DNA from: Bacteroidaceae bacterium
GTDB taxonomy: Bacteria; Bacteroidota; Bacteroidia; Bacteroidales; Bacteroidaceae
Assembly (NCBI GenBank): GCA_021443405.1
Contig: JABUUA010000001.1
Span: 4,457 to 35,545, forward strand
Direction: 5' to 3'
DNA length: 31,089 nt
The notes beneath the pieces are model-generated. The model was not told the origin of the DNA, ran no database searches, and saw only the letters and a program-made list of their open reading frames with translations. The translations under genes were made by a program, and so were the position numbers. Positions within the stretch are counted from its first letter, which is position 1. Each line of letters begins with the position of its first letter. Below are positions 15,805 to 23,569 of this stretch, one piece after another.

Positions 15805-16950
15805 ATGGAGCAGACAACTGGATGGCGCTTCGCCGATGTGGTGGGGCATGAAGAGCAGAAGGCACGCATCAGACAACTGGTGGACGGCGCCCACATGCCC
15901 CATGCCCTCATGCTGCACGGCAGCAGCGGGGTGGGCAAACTGGCGCTCGCCCTTGCCACCGCCCGCTATATGCTCTGCCGCAGTCCTCACGACGGGGAGC
16001 CCTGTGGCGAGTGCGAGGGTTGCCGCATGTCATCGGCATGGTCGCACCCCGACCTCCATTTCTCTTTCCCCATTTTCAAGCAGAAGAGCAGCGAGAACCC
16101 CGTAAGCGACGACTATCTGAAAGAGTGGCGACAGCAACTGAACGACTCGGTCTATTTCGACCAGAGCGATTGGCTCCGCCGTCTCGGGGGCGAGAATCAG
16201 CAGTTGCAATTCTACGTGGGCGAGGCCGAATCCCTGCAGCGCAAGCTGGCCCTCAAGAGCAGTCAGGGCGGCAATCGCGTGGTGGTGATGTGGCTGCCCG
16301 AGAAGATGGGCGACGCCATGGCCAACAAATTGCTGAAACTTATCGAGGAACCGCCCTCGCGCACCTATTTCCTACTGGTGAGCGAGCGGCCCGACGACGT
16401 GCTGGGAACCATACAAAGCCGCACACAGATGATGCGCGTGAACCGCATCGACGAGACGTTGCTGGCTCAGGCACTGCAGACCTTGCACGCCGTACCCGCA
16501 GAACTGGCCCAAGCCACCGCACACATGACCGAAGGCAGCTACACACGCGCCCTGCATCAACTGACGGCGGGGAACGACCGCAGCGAGGCGTTCGAACTGT
16601 TCATGCAGTTGATGCGACTGGCTTATGTGCGCAACATCAAGAGCCTGCGCGAATGGAGCGACACCGTGACCGCCATGGGACGCGAGCGACAAAAGCATCT
16701 GCTGGAGCACTTTCAACTGTTCGTGCGCGAAAACTTCATCTACAATTTCCAACAACACGCCACGCTCAACTACCAAAGCCCCGAGGAAGCGCAGTTCTCC
16801 CAGCGCTTTGCCCGCTTCATCCACGAGCGCAACGTCATCCCCATGACCAGCACCCTCGCCGACTGCCAGCGCGACATCGAGAGCAACGTATCGGCCCGAA
16901 TGGTCTTCTTCGACCTGGCCATCAGAATGATTTACCTATTGAAAAGCTGA
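15805..16950 (+). CDS. holB: DNA polymerase III delta-prime subunit (clamp-loader)
   Basis: 381 residues, AAA+ clamp-loader family. The Walker A-like loop GSSGVGK is at 39-45. The Zn-binding module C58, C67, C70, C73 follows, then SWSHPD-like residues and an SFPIF segment; EKMGDAMANKLLKLIEEP and LLVSERPDDVLGTIQSR are the Walker B and sensor-1 region. It helps load the beta clamp on DNA. A long Bacteroidota-style insertion (KQKSSENPVSDDYLKEW, near 94-110) separates the Zn module from the rest. It precedes ricT by 56 bp, the same pairing as holB-yaaT of Bacillus subtilis. First gene of the housekeeping run. Confidence 0.92.
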   Translation: MEQTTGWRFADVVGHEEQKARIRQLVDGAHMPHALMLHGSSGVGKLALALATARYMLCRSPHDGEPCGECEGCRMSSAWSHPDLHFSFPIFKQKSSENPVSDDYLKEWRQQLNDSVYFDQSDWLRRLGGENQQLQFYVGEAESLQRKLALKSSQGGNRVVVMWLPEKMGDAMANKLLKLIEEPPSRTYFLLVSERPDDVLGTIQSRTQMMRVNRIDETLLAQALQTLHAVPAELAQATAHMTEGSYTRALHQLTAGNDRSEAFELFMQLMRLAYVRNIKSLREWSDTVTAMGRERQKHLLEHFQLFVRENFIYNFQQHATLNYQSPEEAQFSQRFARFIHERNVIPMTSTLADCQRDIESNVSARMVFFDLAIRMIYLLKS

Positions 16951-17006
16951 GCTCCGACCACGGAAATCGCTCAGCCCACCATAATATATTAAACGCGATA
17001 AGCACT

Positions 17007-18254
17007 ATGGAACTACAATACAAATGCGGCATCGAAGGCCGCGGACTCGTCAGCCGAGGCTGCGGTAAAGGGCAGTGCCAGCTCAACGTGCACGACTACC
17101 TGGCCGACCTACCCGACAACGAGGAGGCGACGGACCTTGTGGAGGTGCAGTTCAAGAACACACGCAAGGGCTATTACCACAACAGCAACCGCCTGCCATT
17201 AGAAAAAGGCGACATCGTCGCCGTGGAGGCCTCGCCCGGACACGACATCGGCATGGTCACCATGACTGGACGCCTTGTGCTCCTTCAACTGCGCAAGGCC
17301 CAGTTGAAGCCCGGAGAAGAGCTGCGCAACATCTACCGCGTGGCCCGCGAGGTGGACATGCAAAAGTACGAAGAAGCCAAGGCACGTGAGCACGACACTA
17401 TGATACAAAGCCGCCAGATAGCCAAGGACCTCGGTCTGGAGATGAAGATAGGCGACGTGGAATATCAGGGCGACGGACAGAAGGCCATCTTTTATTACAT
17501 CGCCGACGGCCGCGTGGACTTCCGCCAACTCATAAAGGTGCTGGCCGAGGCATTCCATGTTCGCATCGAGATGAAGCAGATAGGTGCTCGCCAAGAAGCC
17601 GGGCGCATCGGAGGTTTCGGCCCGTGCGGTCGCGAACTCTGCTGCGCCACGTGGCAGCGACAATTCCAGAGCGTGAACACCAGCTCCGCTCGTTTCCAGG
17701 ACCTCTCCCTTAATCCTCAGAAGCTGGCTGGCCTGTGCGCCAAGCTCAAGTGCTGTCTCAACTACGAGGTGGACCAGTACATCGAGGCCAGTCGTGAGTT
17801 CCCCAGCCGCGAGGTGACGCTATTGACCGCCGACGCAGAATACTACTTGTTCAAGAGCGACATACTGGCCCGCATGGTCACCTACAGCACCGACCGTCGC
17901 ATCGCCGCCAACCTCATCACCATCTCGGCCGCCCGTGCCATGGAAGTGATAGCCATGAACCGCGCCGGAGAAAAGCCCGACACGCTGGAAGAGGGCGGAC
18001 GTCAGGAGCCCGAAGGTCCTATCGACCTGGCCACACAAGAGGATGTAAGCCGCTTTGACAAGAAGAAGAAAAAGAAGAAAAAACGCAACGGTCAGCCCCG
18101 CGACAAAGAACAAACGGAGGCACGCGAGCATAGGGCCGACGGCCAGACGCCCAAGGAAAACGCCCATTCCCAGCAGGGTAATCGCGACCGACGTCCGCAC
18201 AAACCGCACCACCACGACCGCCCGAGACCCGACGCTCCTCAGGCAAAAGAATAA
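17007..18254 (+). CDS. ricT: PSP1-domain protein RicT (YaaT family)
   Basis: 415 residues from the ATG at 17007; the open frame continues upstream in an alternative frame of holB, but the homology starts at MELQYKCG. The PSP1 domain occupies about 60-290, with the conserved Cys cluster GGFGPCGRELCCATW (C207, C212, C213) and LCAKLKCCLNYE near 243-253. In Bacillus subtilis RicT is part of the RicAFT complex, which binds Fe-S clusters and influences RNA processing. N-terminal C7, C19 and C24 are additional. From about residue 345 the protein carries an extra tail: eight consecutive Lys, then a region rich in Arg, His, Pro and charged residues, likely disordered and possibly nucleic-acid binding. 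The family is firm; the role in Bacteroidota is unknown. Confidence 0.88.
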   Translation: MELQYKCGIEGRGLVSRGCGKGQCQLNVHDYLADLPDNEEATDLVEVQFKNTRKGYYHNSNRLPLEKGDIVAVEASPGHDIGMVTMTGRLVLLQLRKAQLKPGEELRNIYRVAREVDMQKYEEAKAREHDTMIQSRQIAKDLGLEMKIGDVEYQGDGQKAIFYYIADGRVDFRQLIKVLAEAFHVRIEMKQIGARQEAGRIGGFGPCGRELCCATWQRQFQSVNTSSARFQDLSLNPQKLAGLCAKLKCCLNYEVDQYIEASREFPSREVTLLTADAEYYLFKSDILARMVTYSTDRRIAANLITISAARAMEVIAMNRAGEKPDTLEEGGRQEPEGPIDLATQEDVSRFDKKKKKKKKRNGQPRDKEQTEAREHRADGQTPKENAHSQQGNRDRRPHKPHHHDRPRPDAPQAKE

Positions 18255-18266
18255 CAAATCTGCACC

Positions 18267-18758
18267 GTGCGCAAGACTTGTGTCCTCACCATCGCCGCCG
18301 CACTACTGGTCATCGGCTGCCAGCGCGAGCGAGCCATCCCCTACCATCACTATGTGACGGTGAGCGAAGATGGTTGGAGAGCCTCCGACACCTTGCGTTT
18401 CTCGTTGCCAGAGACACTGCCGACGGGCGAATACCAACTGGACCTCGGGATGCGGTTCCGCCCGTCGTTCCCCTACCGCGGCCTGTGGCTCATCGCCGAG
18501 ACACACCTCAGCAACCCCACCGCCGTGCTGTGCGACACGCTGTTCTTCAGCATGGAGGACTCCACCGCTCTGCACCATCAGGGTGTGACCTTCCGACAGA
18601 CCCTGCAGCCCTACCGCAAGCTACACCTGCAAGAAGGGCAGACGGCCCAGATCAGACTCCGCCACCACATGACCCGCGAGGTGATACCCGCCATCACGGA
18701 TGTGGGAGTGCGCGTCTCGAAGAGCGGACGACCGCTCTCTTTCTTCGAACAACTTTGA
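18267..18758 (+). CDS. gldH: GldH-like gliding-motility lipoprotein
   Basis: 163 residues starting at a GTG 12 bp after ricT. The signal peptide ends in lipobox VIGC (C18), so it is a lipoprotein. The body resembles GldH: an early YVTVSEDGW, then the TGEYQLDLGMRFRPSFPYRGLWL region, and a C-terminal ITDVGVRVSK. GldH is needed for gliding in Flavobacterium johnsoniae and contributes to assembly or stability of the gliding/T9SS apparatus. Bacteroidales that do not glide also keep it. No in-frame ATG gives a better signal peptide, so GTG is chosen. Close spacing to ricT and fur suggests cotranscription. Confidence 0.85.
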   Translation: MRKTCVLTIAAALLVIGCQRERAIPYHHYVTVSEDGWRASDTLRFSLPETLPTGEYQLDLGMRFRPSFPYRGLWLIAETHLSNPTAVLCDTLFFSMEDSTALHHQGVTFRQTLQPYRKLHLQEGQTAQIRLRHHMTREVIPAITDVGVRVSKSGRPLSFFEQL

Positions 18759-18768
18759 CCCGCAGACC

Positions 18769-19167
18769 ATGGAAGCCCACGGCATAAAACCCACCGCAGT
18801 TCGCCAGCTCGTATGGCAGCAAGCCCAGAAGATGCGCACGACCTTCTCCCTGTCCGACATGGAGGAGGCGATGCCCAGCATGGACCGCTCGAGCATCTTC
18901 CGCGCGCTTCGCCTCTTTGCCGAGCATCACATGCTCCACGAGATTGACGACGGCTCGGGCCACCGCAAGTATTGTGTGTGTCACTGCCACGACGAAAAGC
19001 ACGTGCAGCACCTTCATTTCACCTGTCTCCACTGCGGACGCACCTACTGCATTCACGACGTCCCCGTGCCACAAGTGCCTATTCCCACAGGCTTTTCCGC
19101 CCAGGAATCGGAGTTCATCATCAAAGGAACCTGCGCCGCCTGCGCCAGCAAGCAGGACCATCGATAG
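18769..19167 (+). CDS. Fur-family metal- or peroxide-responsive regulator
   Basis: 132 residues from ATG 18769, 10 bp after gldH; an upstream in-frame ATG at 18700 lies inside gldH and is disfavoured. The winged-helix DNA-binding domain is at about 8-68 (recognition helix MDRSSIFRALRLF). Metal-site residues are H81 and H83 (QHLHFTC), a structural Zn pair C86-x2-C89 and a second pair C122-x2-C125. The arrangement fits Fur/PerR/Zur; the sensed ligand cannot be assigned. It is followed 35 bp later by the HD phosphodiesterase gene, so the two may share a transcript. Confidence 0.88.
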   Translation: MEAHGIKPTAVRQLVWQQAQKMRTTFSLSDMEEAMPSMDRSSIFRALRLFAEHHMLHEIDDGSGHRKYCVCHCHDEKHVQHLHFTCLHCGRTYCIHDVPVPQVPIPTGFSAQESEFIIKGTCAACASKQDHR

Positions 19168-19202
19168 CACAAAAATCCCATAACCACCAAACAATTACGA
19201 CC

Positions 19203-21260
19203 GTGATACGCTACAATCATCATTATACGTCCACCACGCGCGACTACATCTACCGCATCCTCGCGCTGTTAGGAGCCGTCGTCCTCCTTGTTGTGTTACT
19301 GCCGCACAAGGGCGATGTACTGCCCGAGTTCCGTCAGGGACAGACGTGGTACAGCCATGCCGTCTATGCAGATGAGGACTTTCATATACTGAAACCAGAC
19401 GATGTGCGCCAAGCCGAGATCGACAGCCTCATGGCGTCGGACTACCGTCCCTACTTCGATGCCGACCCGCATATCGTGGACGCGCAGGTGTCGGCCTTTG
19501 TCACCGACTTCAACACGCGCTTGCCCGGCTCGGTTCCTGCTTATTATCGTCAGCACATCGTGGACCGTCTGCGCGAGATTTATACGATAGGTGTGGTGAG
19601 CATGGAGGCATTCGACCGCCTGGAGAAAGAGAAGATGAGCCACATCCTTATCGTTTGGGGCAGTCAGGAGGCCAGCGAGACCAACGTGTCGCGCCTGCAC
19701 ACCCCCAAGAGCGCCTACGAATATCTGCTTCACGACGAGGACTCGGCGCGCTATCATCTCAACGTTTTGCGCCGCTGCAACCTTGACCATTACATCACGC
19801 CCAACGTCACCTACAACCAGTCACGCTCGGAGTCGCGCCGCCTCGACATAGAGAATTCCGTCTCACTCTACCGCGGAAAGGCCATCAAAGGTCAGAAGAT
19901 TGTGGACTTCGGCGACGTTGTCCGCGGCGAGACTTACGATATGCTTCGCACCCTGAGTGAGCGCGAACGCTCCGTGGAGCGCACACTCAGCGAGCGATGG
20001 ATGCAGAGAGGCGGACAGACACTTTACGTGGCCCTCATCCTCGTCAGCCTGTTGTTGTACTTCGTTCAATTCCGTCTCGACTACCTGCAGTCGTGGCGTC
20101 CCATGGCACTCGTCGCGTTGCTCACATTGGCTTTCCCTATCATCACCTATGTGGTCGTAAGCCAGCACCCCGAGGCTCTATATGCCATTCCCTATTGCAT
20201 CTTGCCGTTCTTCGTGCGAGTCTTCCTTGACTCACGCACGGCATTTATCACTCACATGAGCAGCATACTACTTTCGGCCATCGCCGTCACCGTGCCGTTC
20301 GACTTCGTTTTCCTGCAGACCGTGGCCGGACTGATGGCCATCTACAGCATGAAGCAACTGTCGGAGCGCCGCGAACTGTTCCGCGCCTCGCTGTGGGTCA
20401 CCTTGCTGTCGGCCCTCTGCTACACGGCGTGCTGGATGATGCGTCAGGAGTTTGCCTACGAGCCGTACATATATATTCTCATCAACGGCGCGTTGTTGCT
20501 CATCTCTTACCTGCTGCTTGTGCCCTTCGAACGCCTGTTCGGCTTCACTTCCACCGTGACGCTGGCCGAACTTTCCAATACCAACAACCCGCTGCTGCGC
20601 CGTCTGTCGGCCGACGCGTCGGGAACTTTCCAGCACTCCATGCAGGTGGCCAACCTTGCAGGTGAGGTCGCCAACCGCCTGGGCGCCGATTCTCAACTGG
20701 TGCGCACCGCGGCGTTCTACCACGACATCGGCAAACTCAACGACCCCAACATGTTTACGGAGAACCAGCACGGACCGAATCCCCACGACCGCTTGAGCCG
20801 TATCGAGAGCGCAAACATCATAAGGATGCACGTGGCCAATGGCCTTCGCATCGCCGAAGCCAACAAGTTGCCGGAGGTGATTCGTGCCTTCATCAGCGCC
20901 CACCACGGCACGAGTCTCGCCAAGTATTTCTACTTGGCCTACTGCAAGGAGAACCCAGACATCACCGTGGACGAAAGCCTATTCCGCTATCCGGGTCCTA
21001 ACCCTTGCACGCTGGAACAAGCCATTCTGATGATGTCTGACTCGGTGGAGGCTGCTTCGCATAGCCTCAACGAATACACGGAGACCAATATTCGAACGCT
21101 GGTCAACTCTATCATCGACAGCCAAGTTGCCGACCACCTCTTCGACGAGTGCCCTATCACCTTCGAAGATATCCGCACGACCAAGGACGTGCTGGCGGAG
21201 AAACTGATGGCTATCTACCACACGCGCGTTGCTTATCCCGATACGCCAAAACAAGCATAA
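19203..21260 (+). CDS. 7TM-HD phosphodiesterase, PgpH-like
   Basis: 685 residues from a GTG at 19203 that directly precedes the conserved start IRYNHHYTS; upstream in-frame codons overlap fur out of frame. One N-terminal membrane segment (about 17-36) is followed by an extracytoplasmic 7TMR-HDED domain (about 40-275), a seven-segment membrane region (about 277-460) and a cytoplasmic HD domain. HD residues visible are H478, the H507-D508 pair (FYHDIGK) and a later HH in SAHHGTS. PgpH proteins hydrolyse c-di-AMP in Gram-positive bacteria; in Bacteroidota the substrate is likely the same, though this is inferred. Length agrees with the family. Last gene of the run. Confidence 0.9.
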   Translation: MIRYNHHYTSTTRDYIYRILALLGAVVLLVVLLPHKGDVLPEFRQGQTWYSHAVYADEDFHILKPDDVRQAEIDSLMASDYRPYFDADPHIVDAQVSAFVTDFNTRLPGSVPAYYRQHIVDRLREIYTIGVVSMEAFDRLEKEKMSHILIVWGSQEASETNVSRLHTPKSAYEYLLHDEDSARYHLNVLRRCNLDHYITPNVTYNQSRSESRRLDIENSVSLYRGKAIKGQKIVDFGDVVRGETYDMLRTLSERERSVERTLSERWMQRGGQTLYVALILVSLLLYFVQFRLDYLQSWRPMALVALLTLAFPIITYVVVSQHPEALYAIPYCILPFFVRVFLDSRTAFITHMSSILLSAIAVTVPFDFVFLQTVAGLMAIYSMKQLSERRELFRASLWVTLLSALCYTACWMMRQEFAYEPYIYILINGALLLISYLLLVPFERLFGFTSTVTLAELSNTNNPLLRRLSADASGTFQHSMQVANLAGEVANRLGADSQLVRTAAFYHDIGKLNDPNMFTENQHGPNPHDRLSRIESANIIRMHVANGLRIAEANKLPEVIRAFISAHHGTSLAKYFYLAYCKENPDITVDESLFRYPGPNPCTLEQAILMMSDSVEAASHSLNEYTETNIRTLVNSIIDSQVADHLFDECPITFEDIRTTKDVLAEKLMAIYHTRVAYPDTPKQA

Positions 21261-21290
21261 TCCGTTCATTCACAAGTATCAGCCATACAA

Positions 21291-21323
21291 AAGCCAGGTT
21301 CCGTGCGGGAGCCTGGCTTTCTT
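21291..21323 (+). terminator. Terminator after the 7TM-HD gene
   Basis: AGCCAGG (21292-21298) pairs with CCTGGCT (21312-21318), with an extra GC-rich inner pairing, and is followed by TTCTTT. It lies 32 bp after the stop codon and 17 bp before repeat array copy 3. Confidence 0.75.
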
Positions 21324-21339
21324 TATGCGGAGGGCGAAA

Positions 21340-21449
21340 ATGAGACATGCGGACGAGTGCGTTCAGACATACGCATGTTTGAGGTCAGACATAAGGACGT
21401 GTGAGCTCATTCATAAGGACGTGTGAGCTCAGACGAGCGCATGTCTTTT
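21340..21449 (+). repeat. 22-bp palindromic repeat array, copy 3
   Basis: Five units start at 21340, 21362, 21384, 21406 and 21428, again with an exact 22-bp step and in the same orientation as copies 1 and 2. Unit 2 (21362-21383) can pair its two 9-base arms completely if two G-U pairs are allowed. Units 1 and 5 are diverged. The tail differs from copies 1 and 2. It lies between the convergent ends of the 7TM-HD gene and the sugar transferase gene and ends 14 bp before the latter's stop codon. Confidence 0.8.
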
Positions 21450-21462
21450 CCGGGTCGTCTCG

Positions 21463-22041
21463 TCAAAACTTCTTGCCCAGCACGATGGACACGAAGGTCA
21501 TACCTAAGATGCGGAAGTCTTCCGCCAGACTGCGCTGCTCGAGATAGGCAAGGTCGTAGTCCAGACGCTTGAGCATTTTCTCCAGCGAGTCGGTATAACC
21601 ATTGTGCAGCGTGGCATAAGACGTAATGCCGGGACGTATGGCGTAGAGCTGCTCGTAACGGGCGTCGTGCTCCATTATCTTGGCGATGTAGAACGCACGT
21701 TCGGGACGATAGCCCACAAACGACATATCGCCGACGAGCACATTCCAGAACTGCGGCAGCTCGTCGAGGTGATGCGTGCGCAAGAACTGCCCGATGGGCG
21801 TCACGTGCTGATGGGTCTCCGACGGACAGGTGAGCCGTTCTCCGGTCGCCTCCGCGTCGCTCGTCATGGTGCGGAACTTATAGATGAGGAAAGGCTTGCC
21901 GTGCCGCCCGATGCGCTCTTGGCTATAGATGATGGGGCAGCCTTGGCGGAAGAACAGCGCAACCGCCACCAGCGCCATCAGCGGTGCAAAGATGACGAGG
22001 CAAAGAGCAGCAAGCAAAATATCGAATAAGCGTTTCAACAT
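21463..22041 (-). CDS. Initiating sugar-phosphate transferase (bacterial sugar transferase family)
   Basis: 192 residues from the ATG at 22041; the longer frame to 22116 adds a polar stretch and is disfavoured. A short-form PF02397 protein: one membrane segment (7-30) followed by the catalytic domain with YSQERIGRHGKPF, YKFRTM (54-59), DELPQFWN (93-100) and GDMSFVGYRPE (104-114). It transfers a sugar-1-phosphate from a nucleotide sugar to undecaprenyl phosphate, the first step of a lipid-linked repeat unit. The transferred sugar cannot be told from sequence. It is the last gene of the exopolysaccharide module, 71 bp after the cytidylyltransferase fusion. Confidence 0.9.
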   Translation of the reverse strand: MLKRLFDILLAALCLVIFAPLMALVAVALFFRQGCPIIYSQERIGRHGKPFLIYKFRTMTSDAEATGERLTCPSETHQHVTPIGQFLRTHHLDELPQFWNVLVGDMSFVGYRPERAFYIAKIMEHDARYEQLYAIRPGITSYATLHNGYTDSLEKMLKRLDYDLAYLEQRSLAEDFRILGMTFVSIVLGKKF

Positions 22042-22112
22042 ACTTTGTTTTCTTTGGTTGTCCGCGGCGTCACGAGGGCGCGCGGACGGTGTGTGTGCAG
22101 CACAACGAAGCG

Positions 22113-23462
22113 TCACTGCAGGCAGGTGGTGTTCACGCCGGCGCGGTATTGTTCGATGACCCCGGCAATCACTACGGACTCATCTCGGTACAACCGGAAA
22201 CTCTCGGCCCGGTGATTCACAATCATCGAGGCGAACTCCTGTATCTCGTAGCGCAGTCCGTCGCCTTCGTAGGCGTAGAAATATTTCTTATTTTTATTCT
22301 GGTCCTCGTAGCAGACCTCGAAGAAATTGGTCAGCCACCACGGCGAAGGAACCAAGATGTAACCTTTTGTGCCCGACACCACAAGGTTGCCCTCGGTCTT
22401 CACGCCCAGTCCGAGTGTGAACGACGCCACGGCGTTTCGGAACACAAGTTCGCCCTTCGTGAAGATGTCAACGCCATCCTGCAGCTTCGAGTAGAAGTGG
22501 ACATCGGTGAAATCCTTGCCCAACAACTTGACGATGGCCATAAGACAGAGGGGCGCCAACTCCGTGACCGACCCTCCGGCCGCGGCGGCATCGAACTCAC
22601 GGATAGTGGTCTCAGGCATCAACTTCGAGAGCGAAGCCTTCACATCGACCACATCTCCTATCACACCGCTCTTGACCAATACAAGCAGATGACTCCACGC
22701 CGGACAGAAAGCAGTCTTACTCGCCTCGAGCAACACCACGTTCTTCGCTTTCGCGAGCGCAAAGAGTTCGCGCGTCTGCTCGGCGGACAGCAGCATGGGT
22801 ATCTCGCAGAGCACATGCTTTCCGGCCTGCAAAGCGCGTCGCGCGTAGTCGTAATGCGTCAGGTGCGGCGAGGCGACATACACGGCATCCACCGCGTCGA
22901 GGAAGTCTTCGTAACGGTCTGCGAAGGGTTGCACGCCGTGCTTCTGCGCGAAAGCTTCCGCCTCGGCGCACTGCGGATTATAGGCCGCCACCACATCCAC
23001 GCCATTGACAAACTCGGCCTCCGGCACGAAGCGACGGGCGATGCGCCCTGTCCCCACAATGCCCACCCGCACAACTGCCTGTGAGGCCGCGCGGAGCTGG
23101 GTGCTCGATATACCTTCGGTTCGAGGCAGATATACCACCTCGCAGTACTCCTTCAAGTAGTCGAACTTGCCTTCCCAATCGCTGCCGATGGCAAAGACGT
23201 CTATATTATATTTCTGGATGTCGTCAATCTTCTGCCCTACGTAATCTTCGATGATGACCTCGTCGGCATAGCCCGTGGCCTTCACCGCCTCGATGCGCTC
23301 CAGCACATTGTTGCGCACGTTGAGCTTGCCGCGCTCTTTGTCGAACGCGTCGCTAGTGACTCCCACAATCAGGTAATCGCCCTGCTCCTTGGCACGGCGC
23401 AGAATGTTGATGTGACCTTGGTGCAGGAGGTCGTAGGTTCCGTAGGTGATGACTTTCTTCAT
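22113..23462 (-). CDS. Fusion: TagD-like cytidylyltransferase plus Gfo/Idh/MocA oxidoreductase
   Basis: 449 residues from the ATG at 23462 (MKKVITYG). Residues 1-127 are a glycerol-3-phosphate-cytidylyltransferase-like nucleotidyltransferase with H14-x-G-H17 (DLLHQGHINIL), IGSDWEGKFD (92-101) and RTEGISSTQLR (114-124). Residues 131-449 are a Gfo/Idh/MocA fold: Rossmann VGIVGTGRIA (133-142), AVYVASPHLTHYDYA, then the usual EKP site, which here reads EIP (220-222), so the Lys is Ile221. The first domain would make a CDP-linked polyol or related donor; the second would oxidise or reduce a sugar or polyol, with activity in doubt because of the Lys loss. Located between the BY-kinase and the sugar transferase, it probably supplies a CDP-activated building block for the polysaccharide. 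Confidence 0.88.
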   Translation of the reverse strand: MKKVITYGTYDLLHQGHINILRRAKEQGDYLIVGVTSDAFDKERGKLNVRNNVLERIEAVKATGYADEVIIEDYVGQKIDDIQKYNIDVFAIGSDWEGKFDYLKEYCEVVYLPRTEGISSTQLRAASQAVVRVGIVGTGRIARRFVPEAEFVNGVDVVAAYNPQCAEAEAFAQKHGVQPFADRYEDFLDAVDAVYVASPHLTHYDYARRALQAGKHVLCEIPMLLSAEQTRELFALAKAKNVVLLEASKTAFCPAWSHLLVLVKSGVIGDVVDVKASLSKLMPETTIREFDAAAAGGSVTELAPLCLMAIVKLLGKDFTDVHFYSKLQDGVDIFTKGELVFRNAVASFTLGLGVKTEGNLVVSGTKGYILVPSPWWLTNFFEVCYEDQNKNKKYFYAYEGDGLRYEIQEFASMIVNHRAESFRLYRDESVVIAGVIEQYRAGVNTTCLQ

Positions 23463-23569
23463 CGCTTTATGATTCTTTGGGTATAAGGGCGCATTCACAG
23501 GTCCTTATGCCTGCGATTCGCCCCGTTCATGCGGAGGTTCGTGACGATGCGTGCCGACAACAAGCCCAA

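Noticed and set aside
16011..17006. In-frame extension upstream of ricT giving a 747-residue protein
   Set aside because: It overlaps holB in another frame; family homology starts at the ATG at 17007.
18972..19202. Extended start for the 7TM-HD protein
   Set aside because: The extra 77 residues overlap fur out of frame and are Arg/His-rich without family similarity; GTG 19203 fits the family length.
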